From Acidobacteriota bacterium (GTDB lineage Bacteria; Acidobacteriota; Vicinamibacteria; Vicinamibacterales; UBA2999), in the NCBI GenBank assembly GCA_018000455.1, contig JAGNJW010000028.1, positions 1 to 63,360 on the forward strand: DNA of 63,360 nucleotides. The letters run 5' to 3'. Below the pieces are notes generated by a model that did not search any database, was not told the DNA's origin, and saw only the letters and a program-made list of their open reading frames with translations. Positions 52,205 to 61,156 of the stretch are shown one piece after another. Position 1 is the stretch's first letter. The number at the start of each line of letters is the position of its first letter. The position numbers and the translations under genes were made by a program.

Positions 52205-52828
52205 TCAGAACGCGGTGACTGCCACGCCTTGGCGACAGAGTGGACACTCCGCCGCCGGGTGGTTCTCCGGTGCCGGATAGTCGACCAGCGGAACGTTCGG
52301 CACGCCGAGCGTGACGACGGCCTCGCCGCGGTCCACGATCTGTGCCGTGCACACGACGGCGCCGCCAGCGGCGGCAATCAAGTCGGCGCAGTGCCTGAAC
52401 GTCTGCCCGGTGTTGCGCACGTCGTCGACGAGCAGTACCTTGGCACCCTGTACGACGCGCGTATAGAACGGTGACAGCGCCTCGGCGCCATCGGGCCCGT
52501 GGTGCAACGGCGCAAACGAGTAGGGGACGCGCGTGAGCGGCCGGCGTCCGTCGAGCAGCCCGGCAATCGTGTGTGCCAGCAGGGCGCCGCCGGTGGCCGG
52601 CCCGGCAACGACCGTGATGGTGTCGGTGACGCCTGGCGGCAACACGTCGATGAGATCCTGCGCCACGCGCCAGATCGTCGAGGGATAGCGGAACAGCTGG
52701 TGCGGATTCAGGTAGAGCCGTCCGTGGTAGCCATTGCCGTAGTCGAAGTGGCCTTCCATCACCACCTCGAAGCGCCTGAGATCCTGCAGGGCGCGCGCCC
52801 GGATGTCGTCCCGCCTGGTGTCCATCAC
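52205..52828 (-). CDS. Second orotate phosphoribosyltransferase-like protein
   Basis: This 207-residue type-I phosphoribosyltransferase resembles pyrE. Its PRPP-binding motif is VLLVDDVRNTGQTF, with NTGQT where the other copy has TTGGS. FDYGNGYHGRLYLNPHQLFRYPS replaces the usual substrate segment, and VVAGPATGGALLAH the usual loop. It shares the CPLCRQGV C-terminal motif with the copy at 12.5 kb. It is the last gene of the pyrR-pyrB-pyrC unit (overlaps pyrC by four bases). It may be a second PyrE, an isozyme, or have shifted to another base. ATG 52825 is an alternative start. Confidence 0.8.
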   Translation of the reverse strand: MMDTRRDDIRARALQDLRRFEVVMEGHFDYGNGYHGRLYLNPHQLFRYPSTIWRVAQDLIDVLPPGVTDTITVVAGPATGGALLAHTIAGLLDGRRPLTRVPYSFAPLHHGPDGAEALSPFYTRVVQGAKVLLVDDVRNTGQTFRHCADLIAAAGGAVVCTAQIVDRGEAVVTLGVPNVPLVDYPAPENHPAAECPLCRQGVAVTAF

Positions 52829-54156
52829 TGCGCGTCCTTCGCCAGGGCGAGGCCGGATGCGTCGTTCACGTAGACCACCTGCCCGCCGACGATGGTGGCG
52901 GCTGCGATGCCGCGCAACGTCCAGCCATGGTAAGGCGTGTTGTTCGACTTGCTGGCCAGGCGCGCTTTGTCGATCGTCACGCTGTGGTCGGGCGCGAGAA
53001 TCGTGATGTCGGCCGCCTGGCCTTCGGCGAGGCTGCCTCCGGGCACCTTCAGGATCCTGGCGGGATTCACCGACATGAGCTCCACCAGGCGCGGCAGGCG
53101 AACGACGCCGGCGTGCACCAGGCGGTCGAGCGCGATCGGAATCGCCGTCTCGAGGCCGACGATGCCGAACGGCGCTCGGTCGTACTCGACGTGCTTCTCG
53201 TCGGCGTGGTGCGGCGCGTGGTCGGTGGCGATGACATCCACGCTGCCGTCGGCGATGCCCGCCAGCATGGCGTCGCGGTCTTTCGCTTCGCGCAGGGGCG
53301 GATTCATCTTGGTGTTCGTGTCGTAGGGCATCGGCGCCCCGAGCAGGGCGTCGGTGAGCGTGAAGTGATGCGGCGCCACCTCACAGGTGACGTTGACACC
53401 CCGGCTCTTGCCCTGACGGACGGCTTCGAGCGTCGTCCACGCGCTCATGTGTGCGACATGCACGTGCCCGCCCACCATCTCGGCGATCAGGATATCGCGG
53501 CCGGCCGTGATGGCCTCGGCGATGCCGGGAATGCCCCTGAGGCCGAGCGAGGCCGCCATCGGCCCTTCGTGGGCCACGCCCTCGCCCTTGAGTGACGGGT
53601 CTTCGCAGTGCTCGATGAGCGGCATGCCGAACATGCCTGCGTATTCCATCGCACGGCGCGCCAGCAGCGCCGTCGACACCGGATGCCCATCGTCGCTGAT
53701 GGCCACGCAGCCGGCCGCCTTCAGCTCGGCGATGTCAGCCAGCTGTTCGCCCTGCTGCCCGCGCGAGACGGCGCCGATCGGATAGACGCGCGCCAGGCCG
53801 GCATCCGCGGCCTTCTTCAAGATGAGCTCGGTCACGCCGGCGTTGTCGTTGACCGGCTTGGTATTGGGCATGCAGGCCACGGCGGTGAACCCGCCGGCCA
53901 CGGCCGAGGCGACCCCCGTTGCCACCGTCTCCTTGTGCTCCTGGCCCGGCTCGCGCAGGTGGACGTGCATGTCGATGAAGCCGGGGCACACGACAAACGC
54001 CGGCGAGAGGGCCACGACCTGGCCGCCGGCGGCGAGGCCGACCGGCAGATCGCGCCCGACCTTGGCGATGACGCCGTCGACGACCAGCACGTCATACGCG
54101 CCGTCAACACCGTTTGCGGGGTCCACGACCCGCCCGCCCTTATACAACCGTTTCAT
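52825..54156 (-). CDS. pyrC: Dihydroorotase
   Basis: This 443-residue zinc amidohydrolase closes carbamoyl-aspartate to dihydroorotate. The metal motif is DMHVHLREPGQEHKE, followed by VACMPNTKPVND; the later HVAHMS and ATDHAPHH give the remaining histidines and aspartate. It belongs to the long class-I PyrC group found next to PyrB. Its start lies inside the end of pyrB (17-base overlap), and it overlaps the pyrE-like gene by four bases, so the whole unit is coupled. Confidence 0.95.
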   Translation of the reverse strand: MKRLYKGGRVVDPANGVDGAYDVLVVDGVIAKVGRDLPVGLAAGGQVVALSPAFVVCPGFIDMHVHLREPGQEHKETVATGVASAVAGGFTAVACMPNTKPVNDNAGVTELILKKAADAGLARVYPIGAVSRGQQGEQLADIAELKAAGCVAISDDGHPVSTALLARRAMEYAGMFGMPLIEHCEDPSLKGEGVAHEGPMAASLGLRGIPGIAEAITAGRDILIAEMVGGHVHVAHMSAWTTLEAVRQGKSRGVNVTCEVAPHHFTLTDALLGAPMPYDTNTKMNPPLREAKDRDAMLAGIADGSVDVIATDHAPHHADEKHVEYDRAPFGIVGLETAIPIALDRLVHAGVVRLPRLVELMSVNPARILKVPGGSLAEGQAADITILAPDHSVTIDKARLASKSNNTPYHGWTLRGIAAATIVGGQVVYVNDASGLALAKDAQ

Positions 54157-55123
54157 CTTGCGCTCCGCCTCCGGCGAGGAGATACAGCACCGCCATCCGT
54201 GCGGCCACGCCGTTGGCCACCTGATCCAGGATCACGGAATAGGGCCCATCGGCGACTTCGCTCGAGATCTCGACGCCGCGGTTGATGGGTCCAGGGTGCA
54301 TCACGATCACGTCGGGCGCGGCCCGTTCGAGGCGCGTCTCGGTCATGCCGAACACGGTGAAGTACTCGCGCAGCGACGGGAAGAATCCGCCTTCCATCCG
54401 TTCGAGCTGGATGCGGAGCATCATCACGACGTCGGCGCCCTCGACGGCGGCGTCCACTGAGGTGGTCGTCTTGACGCCGATCGCTTCGAGGCCCATCGGG
54501 ATGAGCGTCGGTGGCCCGCACACCCATACCTCGGCGCCGAGTTTCGTGAGCAGCAGGACGTTGCTGCGCAGCACCCGGCTGTGGAGCAGATCGCCAACGA
54601 TAGCCACCTTCAGACCGGCGATGCGCCCCTTGCGCTCGCGGATCGTGAAGGCGTCGAGCAGAGCCTGCGTCGGATGCTCGTGCAGGCCGTCGCCGGCGTT
54701 CACGATCGGCGACTTGCAGATCCGCGCCAGCAGGTGCGGCGCGCCCGACGACGCGTGCCGCAGCACGATCATGCTCGGGCCCATCGCCTCGATGTTCCTG
54801 GCGGTGTCGACCAGCGACTCACCCTTGACGACGCTCGAACTGGACACCGCCACGCCGAGCGTGTCGGCGCTCAGCCGCTTCTCGGCGATCTCGAACGACG
54901 TCCGCGTGCGCGTCGACGGCTCGAAGAACAGGTTGACGACGGTGCGCCCGCGCAAGGCCGGCACTTTCTTGATCTGCCGCTGCGAGATCTCTTTCATCGC
55001 TTCGGTGGTGTCGAGGATGAGCAGGATCTCCTCGGGCGTGAGTTCGGCGATGCCGAGCAGGTCCTTGCCGCGTAGCGCCGTCGCCGGCAGCGCCACCTCG
55101 GTCGCGGGCGCGTCCATCGTCAC
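54140..55123 (-). CDS. pyrB: Aspartate carbamoyltransferase, catalytic subunit
   Basis: This 327-residue enzyme makes carbamoyl-aspartate from carbamoyl phosphate and aspartate. The carbamoyl-phosphate site is FFEPSTRTRTSFE; VIVMHPGPINRG is the second signature, and LHEHPTQALLDAFTI lies between. No regulatory subunit gene (pyrI) is present, so it is the class controlled at the gene level by pyrR upstream. It overlaps pyrR by four bases and pyrC by 17. Confidence 0.95.
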   Translation of the reverse strand: MTMDAPATEVALPATALRGKDLLGIAELTPEEILLILDTTEAMKEISQRQIKKVPALRGRTVVNLFFEPSTRTRTSFEIAEKRLSADTLGVAVSSSSVVKGESLVDTARNIEAMGPSMIVLRHASSGAPHLLARICKSPIVNAGDGLHEHPTQALLDAFTIRERKGRIAGLKVAIVGDLLHSRVLRSNVLLLTKLGAEVWVCGPPTLIPMGLEAIGVKTTTSVDAAVEGADVVMMLRIQLERMEGGFFPSLREYFTVFGMTETRLERAAPDVIVMHPGPINRGVEISSEVADGPYSVILDQVANGVAARMAVLYLLAGGGAQDETVV

Positions 55124-55656
55124 GCCCCGCTTTCCACGGTGACATCGTCGGAGCCGTCGATCTCGCTGAGCCGCACGTGCACGTTCTCGCGTCGCGACGT
55201 CGGAATGTTCTTGCCGACGTAGTCGGCCTTGATCGGCAGTTCGCGATGCCCGCGGTCGACGAGCACGACCAGTTGGATGGCCTTGGGCCGGCCGAAGTCG
55301 ATGAGCGCATCGAGCGCCGCCCGCGTGGTACGGCCCGTGTAGAGCACGTCATCGACCAGCACGATGACCCGGTCGTCGATCGAAAACGAGATCTCGGTCT
55401 TGCGCACGAGCGGCTGCGGCCCGACGGTCTGCCGCATCAGGTCGTCGCGGTAGAGCGTGATGTCGAGGGCGCCGACCGGCACGTCGTCACCGGAAATCGC
55501 CTTGAGAGCAGCGGCGATGCGGCGCGCCAACGGGACACCGCGCGAGCGGACGCCGATGATGGCCAGGTTCTCGACGCCGCGATTGCGTTCGACGATCTCG
55601 TGCGCGATGCGCACGAGCGCACGGCTGATGCGATCGGCATCCATCACGACTGGCAT
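55120..55656 (-). CDS. pyrR: PyrR, bifunctional pyr operon regulator / uracil phosphoribosyltransferase
   Basis: This 178-residue protein has the PRPP motif VIVLVDDVLYTGRTTRAALDAL and the family-typical IIGVRSRGVPLARRI and DRGHRELPIKADYVGKNIPTS. PyrR proteins bind UMP/UTP and pyr mRNA to stop transcription and also have uracil phosphoribosyltransferase activity. ATG 55656 is chosen for its GAGGTG site; a longer frame adds 20 low-quality residues. First gene of pyrR-pyrB-pyrC-pyrE-like, preceded by a 165-base leader. Confidence 0.94.
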   Translation of the reverse strand: MPVVMDADRISRALVRIAHEIVERNRGVENLAIIGVRSRGVPLARRIAAALKAISGDDVPVGALDITLYRDDLMRQTVGPQPLVRKTEISFSIDDRVIVLVDDVLYTGRTTRAALDALIDFGRPKAIQLVVLVDRGHRELPIKADYVGKNIPTSRRENVHVRLSEIDGSDDVTVESGA

Positions 55657-55833
55657 GGGAACACCTCGAATCGACGCAGGAAGCCAGGGTACGGGTACAC
55701 AGCGCCGAGACGGCACGGACCGGCCGACGGGAGCGGACAGGCGCAGAACGCGCCGGGACTGGACGTACGTGGCGGCATCGACACCTCTTGGCGAGCTCGC
55801 CGGCTCGCGGTTAAAGAGACGAACGGCAGTATA
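55657..55833 (-). promoter_or_regulatory. Extended -10 promoter and structured leader of the pyrR operon
   Basis: On the minus strand TGCTATACT (55828-55836) is a good extended -10 box; it would start a leader of about 165 bases before ATG 55656. The leader contains two self-complementary pieces, GGCGAGCTCGCC (55790-55801) and GGCGC-N5-GCGCC (55740-55754). I do not see the known PyrR-binding loop consensus nor a T-rich terminator, so attenuation is possible but not shown. Confidence 0.45.
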
Positions 55834-55856
55834 GCACCGTGACGCTCGCGCGAGCG

Positions 55857-57617
55857 CTAGCGTCCGTAGCCGGGAATGAACGTCACGGGCCGCGTGGCGG
55901 TGAAGGCCGGCGTGAAGAAGTCGCTGCGGGCGCGGCCGTCCATGTCACGGCCGATCGGCAGGCCGAGAAAATAGAGCACGGTCGGTGCGATGTCGGCGAC
56001 CGACCCGCGTTCCCGGCGGCCCGGCTGTACGGCCGGCCCCATCGCCATGACGAAGCCGTCCGGCGCGCGCTCGTGAGTGCCGCTCAACTGGTCGTCGCCG
56101 ACCAGGCGTTCGAGGATACGCTTCACCGGCGTGAGCGGTTCGATGCCATGGCTCGACACGACGATGACGAGGTCGTCGGGACCGAGTGACTCGTGCAGCC
56201 GGCCAACGGCGGCGTCCAGCACCGCGTAGTAGTCGTCGAGGACGGTGCCGAAGGCGTCGTGCTCCTCCGCCGTGACGTCCCCGAACTCCTCAGGCGAGGC
56301 GAAGCGCAGGAAGTAGTGTGCGACGGCGTCGAGTCCCGGCAAGCGCAGCGCCACGAAGCGGGACGGGCGCGCGGCCTCGAGGGCCGCGAAGAGACGCAGG
56401 TGCAGGCTGTCGGCCTGCGCCGGTGCGGCGTCGACACGGCCGTCGGAAGCGGCACCGCGCAGCAGTCGTCCCGCCCGCGCCAGGACGTCGCGCGGATCGG
56501 GCGCCAGCGGCAGGGCCCGGGCAGCTGCCACCGCCGTCCACAGCGAGGGCGGCGACACCGCGGCGGCGCCATCGAGCGTAAAGCGGGCATCATCCACCCG
56601 GTGCAGCACGTCACTGACCACGTAGCCGCGCACCGGCGGAGCCGGATGCGTGAGCGGCCAACCGATGACGCCCACGCGCACACCCCGCTCGCTCAGGATG
56701 CGCCACAGCGGCATCGAGGCCATCGAGTCGGGCCCGTGGGGTTCGGCACGCAGGAAGCCGTAACGAACGAGCGCCTGCGAGAAGACGTAGTCGGGCAATA
56801 CGTCGACGCGCGGGGCCTGGTCGCTCACGACATAGCGCGCCGCCGATCGCACGCCGCTCGTCTGCGGCATCCGGCCCGTGGCAACGGTCGTCCAGATCGG
56901 CTCGGCCTGGGTCGGGCGCAGCGTGGCCAGGTAGGCCGAGGCGCCGGCGTCGAGCAGGCGGCCGAAGTTCGGCAATCGCCCTTCGGCCACTGCCAGCGAG
57001 ATATGGTCGAGCGATGCGCCGTCTACGGCGAGCAGCACCACCCGGCCGCCGGCCACGTCGGGACCGACCGGCGGACGGACCGTCCGGGTCGGTAGCGCGA
57101 CCGGCGTTGCGGTATTGGCCGAGCCACGCAGGGTCAGCGGCACAGCGACCGAGAGCGCCATCGTGGTCACGAGCAAAACGCCGCTCGGCGCCGTGCCCCG
57201 CCGTCCGATGTGCGCCAGCGCCACGATGAGGAACACCCCGCCGCAGATCGCGACGGCGATGGCGGCCAGCGACATCCGCCGCGCTGTGTCGGCAGCGAGG
57301 AAGGGTGACAGGTCAGCGGCGTTCAGCCACAGCACCGTGGCGCCGACGCTTGCCGAGATCGTGCACATCCAGGCAAGCACCCGGACGCTCAGCCAGCCCG
57401 GCGACAGCACTTCGACCGCCGCCACCTGGCGCAGCACCACCAGCGCATAGAACACCAGGATGGCGTTGGCGCCGTAGGCCAAGGCGAAGGCGGCAGCGAG
57501 GGGACCGGCCTCCGAGAGCGGATAGGCGGGGTTCAGGTGCAGCGTCGCCATCGTGAGGTACGCCGAGAGGAGCGCGCTCGCGATCGCCGAGTTGGTCAGG
57601 ACGCGGAGGTAGCGCAC
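55857..57617 (-). CDS. Membrane-anchored type I phosphodiesterase / alkaline-phosphatase-superfamily protein
   Basis: This 586-residue protein has about five membrane helices in residues 1-175, then a soluble alkaline-phosphatase-like domain. RVVLLAVDGASLDHI starts the metal-binding core, PIWTTVATGR holds the probable nucleophile Thr, and VVSSHGIEP and SGTHERAPDGF fit the later metal ligands. It resembles the phosphodiesterase/nucleotide pyrophosphatase family; the soluble part likely faces the periplasm. It follows the TonB receptor gene after 26 bases and precedes the pyrR promoter. Substrate unknown. Confidence 0.85.
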   Translation of the reverse strand: MRYLRVLTNSAIASALLSAYLTMATLHLNPAYPLSEAGPLAAAFALAYGANAILVFYALVVLRQVAAVEVLSPGWLSVRVLAWMCTISASVGATVLWLNAADLSPFLAADTARRMSLAAIAVAICGGVFLIVALAHIGRRGTAPSGVLLVTTMALSVAVPLTLRGSANTATPVALPTRTVRPPVGPDVAGGRVVLLAVDGASLDHISLAVAEGRLPNFGRLLDAGASAYLATLRPTQAEPIWTTVATGRMPQTSGVRSAARYVVSDQAPRVDVLPDYVFSQALVRYGFLRAEPHGPDSMASMPLWRILSERGVRVGVIGWPLTHPAPPVRGYVVSDVLHRVDDARFTLDGAAAVSPPSLWTAVAAARALPLAPDPRDVLARAGRLLRGAASDGRVDAAPAQADSLHLRLFAALEAARPSRFVALRLPGLDAVAHYFLRFASPEEFGDVTAEEHDAFGTVLDDYYAVLDAAVGRLHESLGPDDLVIVVSSHGIEPLTPVKRILERLVGDDQLSGTHERAPDGFVMAMGPAVQPGRRERGSVADIAPTVLYFLGLPIGRDMDGRARSDFFTPAFTATRPVTFIPGYGR

Positions 57618-57643
57618 GTCCCGATTAGAACCCGAAACGCCCT

Positions 57644-60151
57644 TTAGAACCTGAACCGCACGCCGAGCGTGGGCAGTCGCGGGATCGCCTGGTCGCGCTT
57701 CTCGACGATTGCCGGACGGTCGGACGTTGCATCGTAGGCCAGTTCAGGGTCGAAGGCGCCGGCGTTCTGGCGATCGAGCAGGTTGATGACCTCGGCGTAG
57801 AGTTCCCAACGTCCGGCGGCGCCGCGCGGGCGCCAGGTGACGCGGGCGTCGACACGCGCGAACACCGGCAGCCTGGCGCCGTTCAGGTTGCCGATGCCGC
57901 CGAAGTCGACGCCGTACTCGAGGAGGCCCCGGCTATCGCGGGCCGGCAGAATCTCGTCGGTGACGCCGTCGGCATCGACGTCGAGCACGTCTTCGCGCCC
58001 CGCCACCCGCAGGCCGAGCGGCGCGGTGCGCGGGAAGCCCGATGCGATGCGGGTCGTGGCCGCCACTTCCCAGCGTGGGGTGAGGGCGTACGACGACACG
58101 AGCGTGAAGGCGTGCCGCCGGTCGTACTCGAACGGGTACCGCCGGCCGTAGGCCTCACGCTCGGCCCTGCCCCAGGTGTAGCTGGTCCAGCCGGTGAGCT
58201 TGCCGCCGCCAGGCCGATTCAGGAACACGTCGAAGCCGTACGAGCGGCCCCGGCCGTCGTTGGTCGGAATGGTCGTGATGAGCGGCGATACCGGGATGCT
58301 CGACTGCAGGGCCGCCGGGAAATCGTAGCGCGCCACGCGGGCGAGCCGCTCGGCCTCCGGTTCGAGGCGGCCGACGAGCACGTCGGTGAAGCGCTTGTAG
58401 TAACCCTCGACTTTCGCCGTCAGGCCCGCGCCCAGCTCGCGCTCGATGCCAAGGGAAGTCTGCCACGCCCGCTCGCTCCTGAGCGACCGCACTTCCGGAT
58501 TGGTGAAATCGAGAACGTAGTCGCTCTGCGCGAGCTTCTCGTAGCCGGGGCTCTGGGTATAGCGCCCGGCGGCGCCAATGACGCGGGTGACGCCGTCGGG
58601 CTCGACGGTGGCCGACACACGCGGAGACAGCAGCGTCTCGCCGGTGAGGCTGGCGCGATCGAGGCGCAGTCCGGTCTGGAACGACACCTGTGGGGCGGCC
58701 TGCCAGGTGTCTTGCAGCCAGGCGCCGCCGCGGGTGGCGGCCCTCGACGAGGCGAGCAGGTCTGGCAGGCCGGCGCCCCCCTGCACACTCGAACCGTTGG
58801 CGGCGACAGGATTGCGGTCGCCAAGGATCTGAAAGCGCAGCGAGGTCGAGAGACGATGCGCTTCCAGGCCCGTCTCGACCACGTGTCTGCCGGCGGCCCA
58901 CGCCAGCTCCTGTCGCAACGACAGGTCTCTCACGCCGAGCCCCCGCTCGAAGACTACGCTCGCCGTGCTGATGCTGTCGTCGTCGGGCGCGTTCGACCGC
59001 TGCGAGGTGTTCTGGAAGGAGGCGTCGACACCGAACGTGGACCGCGTGTCGGAGAACCCGACGATGGTATGCGACTGGCCTCGCGTGCCGAGTGACGCAT
59101 CGACCCGCAGCCACGCAAGGTCGTTGTCGGTGTCGTCCTGGAACTCGCCGCGTGCGTCCTCGTCGTCAATCGAAATCGCGGCGGCCTGGCGACTCGTCAG
59201 GCTGAACATCGTCACGCGGGTGCCGGCCGATGGCGCCCACGAGACGCGCCCCTGCAGGTCCTGGAACGCCGGAAACTCCTGATCGGTGATCCGGGCGGCG
59301 ACCAGGTCGTAGTAGGTACGCCGGCCGGTCACGAGCCAGGAGCCCCTGGCGCCCTTCGGCAGGCCGCCCTCGAGCACGATGTTGGCATCGGTGATGCTGA
59401 GCGACGCCGAGCCGTTCATCATGCCCTGGCCGGTGCGCCCGTCGCGGTTCTCGACGACGAGCAGCGACGACAGCCGGTCGCCGTACTTGGCGCTGAAGCC
59501 GCCGGTGGCCAGCTCGAAGCGCTGAATGGTTTCGGGATTGAAGGCGCTCGTCAGGCCGAACAGGCGATACGGATCGTGTACCTCGACGCCGTCCATCATG
59601 GTGAGGTTCTGATCGGGCGAGCCGCCGCGCACCGACAACCGGCTGCCGAACTCCTCCGTGGCGGCCACACCCGGCAGCGTCTGCAGCGTTCGATAGACGT
59701 TGTCGAGCGCGCCGGGCGTGCGGAGGACTTGCACGGGCTGCACCGTCTCAGCGGCCGGCGCGGCCGTTGGCGCCGAGGCCACGACGGCCACGGTGGTGGC
59801 GAAGCCGGCATCGGGTGCGAGCGTCAGTTCGGCGGAGGTGGCATCGGCCGAGCCGACGTCGATGGTGGTCACGAGCGGGAAATGGCCCATCGCGACCACG
59901 GTCACTTCGGCGGCGCCCGCCGGGACGCGGAGCGCGAAACGCCCGGCCGGATCGGTGAAGGTGCGCGCCGTGCCAGACGACACTTCGGCACCGGCGATCG
60001 GCGCCTGCGAATTGGCATCGATGACGACGCCGGAGATGGTGCGCAGTGCGGCAGGTGGCGCCTGGAACCGTGGCGCGGCGCCGGCATCCAGGAGCGGGCC
60101 GGCCGCGAAGGCGAGCGCCACGACGAGATGGGCCGTTAGAAGCGTGGACAT
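57644..60151 (-). CDS. TonB-dependent outer-membrane receptor with carboxypeptidase-regulatory-like domain
   Basis: This 835-residue protein has a signal peptide (about 1-26). A CarboxypepD_reg-like domain follows (about 38-115; ISGVVIDANSQAPIAGAEV, DPAGRFALRVPAG), then a plug (LDNVYRTLQTLPGVAATEEFG, LSVRGGSPDQNLTMMDGVEV) and a beta-barrel ending in an aromatic residue (LGVRFRF), as outer-membrane barrels do. It would import a siderophore, oligosaccharide or peptide. The architecture is typical of Acidobacteriota. The longer frame upstream overlaps pyrK and is rejected. The phosphodiesterase-like gene follows. Confidence 0.93.
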   Translation of the reverse strand: MSTLLTAHLVVALAFAAGPLLDAGAAPRFQAPPAALRTISGVVIDANSQAPIAGAEVSSGTARTFTDPAGRFALRVPAGAAEVTVVAMGHFPLVTTIDVGSADATSAELTLAPDAGFATTVAVVASAPTAAPAAETVQPVQVLRTPGALDNVYRTLQTLPGVAATEEFGSRLSVRGGSPDQNLTMMDGVEVHDPYRLFGLTSAFNPETIQRFELATGGFSAKYGDRLSSLLVVENRDGRTGQGMMNGSASLSITDANIVLEGGLPKGARGSWLVTGRRTYYDLVAARITDQEFPAFQDLQGRVSWAPSAGTRVTMFSLTSRQAAAISIDDEDARGEFQDDTDNDLAWLRVDASLGTRGQSHTIVGFSDTRSTFGVDASFQNTSQRSNAPDDDSISTASVVFERGLGVRDLSLRQELAWAAGRHVVETGLEAHRLSTSLRFQILGDRNPVAANGSSVQGGAGLPDLLASSRAATRGGAWLQDTWQAAPQVSFQTGLRLDRASLTGETLLSPRVSATVEPDGVTRVIGAAGRYTQSPGYEKLAQSDYVLDFTNPEVRSLRSERAWQTSLGIERELGAGLTAKVEGYYKRFTDVLVGRLEPEAERLARVARYDFPAALQSSIPVSPLITTIPTNDGRGRSYGFDVFLNRPGGGKLTGWTSYTWGRAEREAYGRRYPFEYDRRHAFTLVSSYALTPRWEVAATTRIASGFPRTAPLGLRVAGREDVLDVDADGVTDEILPARDSRGLLEYGVDFGGIGNLNGARLPVFARVDARVTWRPRGAAGRWELYAEVINLLDRQNAGAFDPELAYDATSDRPAIVEKRDQAIPRLPTLGVRFRF

Positions 60152-60331
60152 TGGTGGAACGGAGGCAGGAGCTGGCACTCTGCAGTATGACGCGATCCCT
60201 GCGATCAGGGTTGCCGAGCGGTCGCAGCAACGACCAGGGGCCGGCGGCTGAATGGGCGTGTCGGGCTCGCGCCGCGCGCTCGGGCTGTGCCGGGCGTTCC
60301 CAGCCGCTAGCCGCCAGCCCCGAGCCGCTAG

Positions 60332-60337
60332 TAATAT
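60332..60337 (+). promoter_or_regulatory. Candidate -10 box (TAATAT) of a leaderless pyrK-pyrD-pyrF transcript
   Basis: TAATAT ends 6 bases before GTG 60344 of pyrK; the intervening bases are pyrimidine-only. This would place the start codon at the 5' end of the message. Confidence 0.42.
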
Positions 60338-60343
60338 TCCCCC

Positions 60344-61156
60344 GTGCCACCCGTCGATGTCCGCGCCGCCGTCATCTCCAATGTCCGGCTGTCGCCCGAT
60401 TACAACGTGCTCACCATCGCCGCGCCCGAAGTCGGCGCCCTCACCGAACCCGGGCAGTTCGTGATGCTCAAGACGACCGACGCCTCGGATCCGATGCTGC
60501 GCCGGCCGTTCTCGGTCTTCGAAGTGCTCCGCGACGACCTCGGCACCGTGCGCGCCATCAGCATCCTGAACAAACGCGCGGGACGCACCACCGGACTCCT
60601 CTACGGCCTTGAAGCCGGCGATCCGGTGTGGTGCCTCGGCCCCCTTGGCCTGCCTTTCAATCCACCCACGAGCGGCGAGGCATGGATGGTGGCCGGCGGC
60701 GTCGGCCTGGCACCCTTTGCCACCCTGGCCGAGGCCCTGGTCGCGCTGAACGTGCCGACGACGCTCTTCTACGGCGCCCGCACGTCCGACGAACTCTACT
60801 ACCTGGAGTTCTTCGATCGGCTCGGCGTGAAGCTCGTGCTCACGACCGAAGACGGGGGGCTCGGCGTGAAGGGCCGCGTGACCGGCCCGCTCGCCGAGTC
60901 GCTCGAGGCACTGGGTAAGCCGAATCTGGTCACGGTGTATGCCTGTGGCCCCGAGCCCATGCTGGCCGCAGTGGCAAAGCTCGCGGCGCGCCATGGCCAA
61001 CCGAGCGAGGTGTCGATGGAGCGCACGATGGGCTGCGGCCTGGGCGGCTGTTACAGCTGCGTCGTCCCGGTGATCCACGCCGACCAGGTGACGCGCTACG
61101 TCCGCTCGTGCATCGGCGGTCCGGTCTTCGATGGCGCCACGGTGGCGTGGGAATGA
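60344..61156 (+). CDS. pyrK: Dihydroorotate dehydrogenase electron-transfer subunit
   Basis: This 270-residue flavin/iron-sulfur partner of class 1B PyrD passes electrons from dihydroorotate oxidation to NAD+. FAD-binding is indicated by DPMLRRPFSVFE, NAD-binding by WMVAGGVGLAPFATLAEAL and VYACGPEPMLAAVA. The [2Fe-2S] site is the C-terminal MGCGLGGCYSCVV plus a later Cys (RSCIGGPVF). Start GTG 60344 follows a -10-like box. It overlaps pyrD by four bases. Confidence 0.95.
   Translation: MPPVDVRAAVISNVRLSPDYNVLTIAAPEVGALTEPGQFVMLKTTDASDPMLRRPFSVFEVLRDDLGTVRAISILNKRAGRTTGLLYGLEAGDPVWCLGPLGLPFNPPTSGEAWMVAGGVGLAPFATLAEALVALNVPTTLFYGARTSDELYYLEFFDRLGVKLVLTTEDGGLGVKGRVTGPLAESLEALGKPNLVTVYACGPEPMLAAVAKLAARHGQPSEVSMERTMGCGLGGCYSCVVPVIHADQVTRYVRSCIGGPVFDGATVAWE

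Noticed and set aside
55740..55801. Riboswitch or classical PyrR attenuator in the pyrR leader
   Set aside because: Only short self-complementary pieces; no known binding loop and no T-tract, so it is listed only as a candidate leader.
57644..61078. 1144-residue version of the TonB receptor
   Set aside because: The extra N-terminal 309 residues are antisense to pyrK and His/Arg-rich; the signal peptide begins at 60151.
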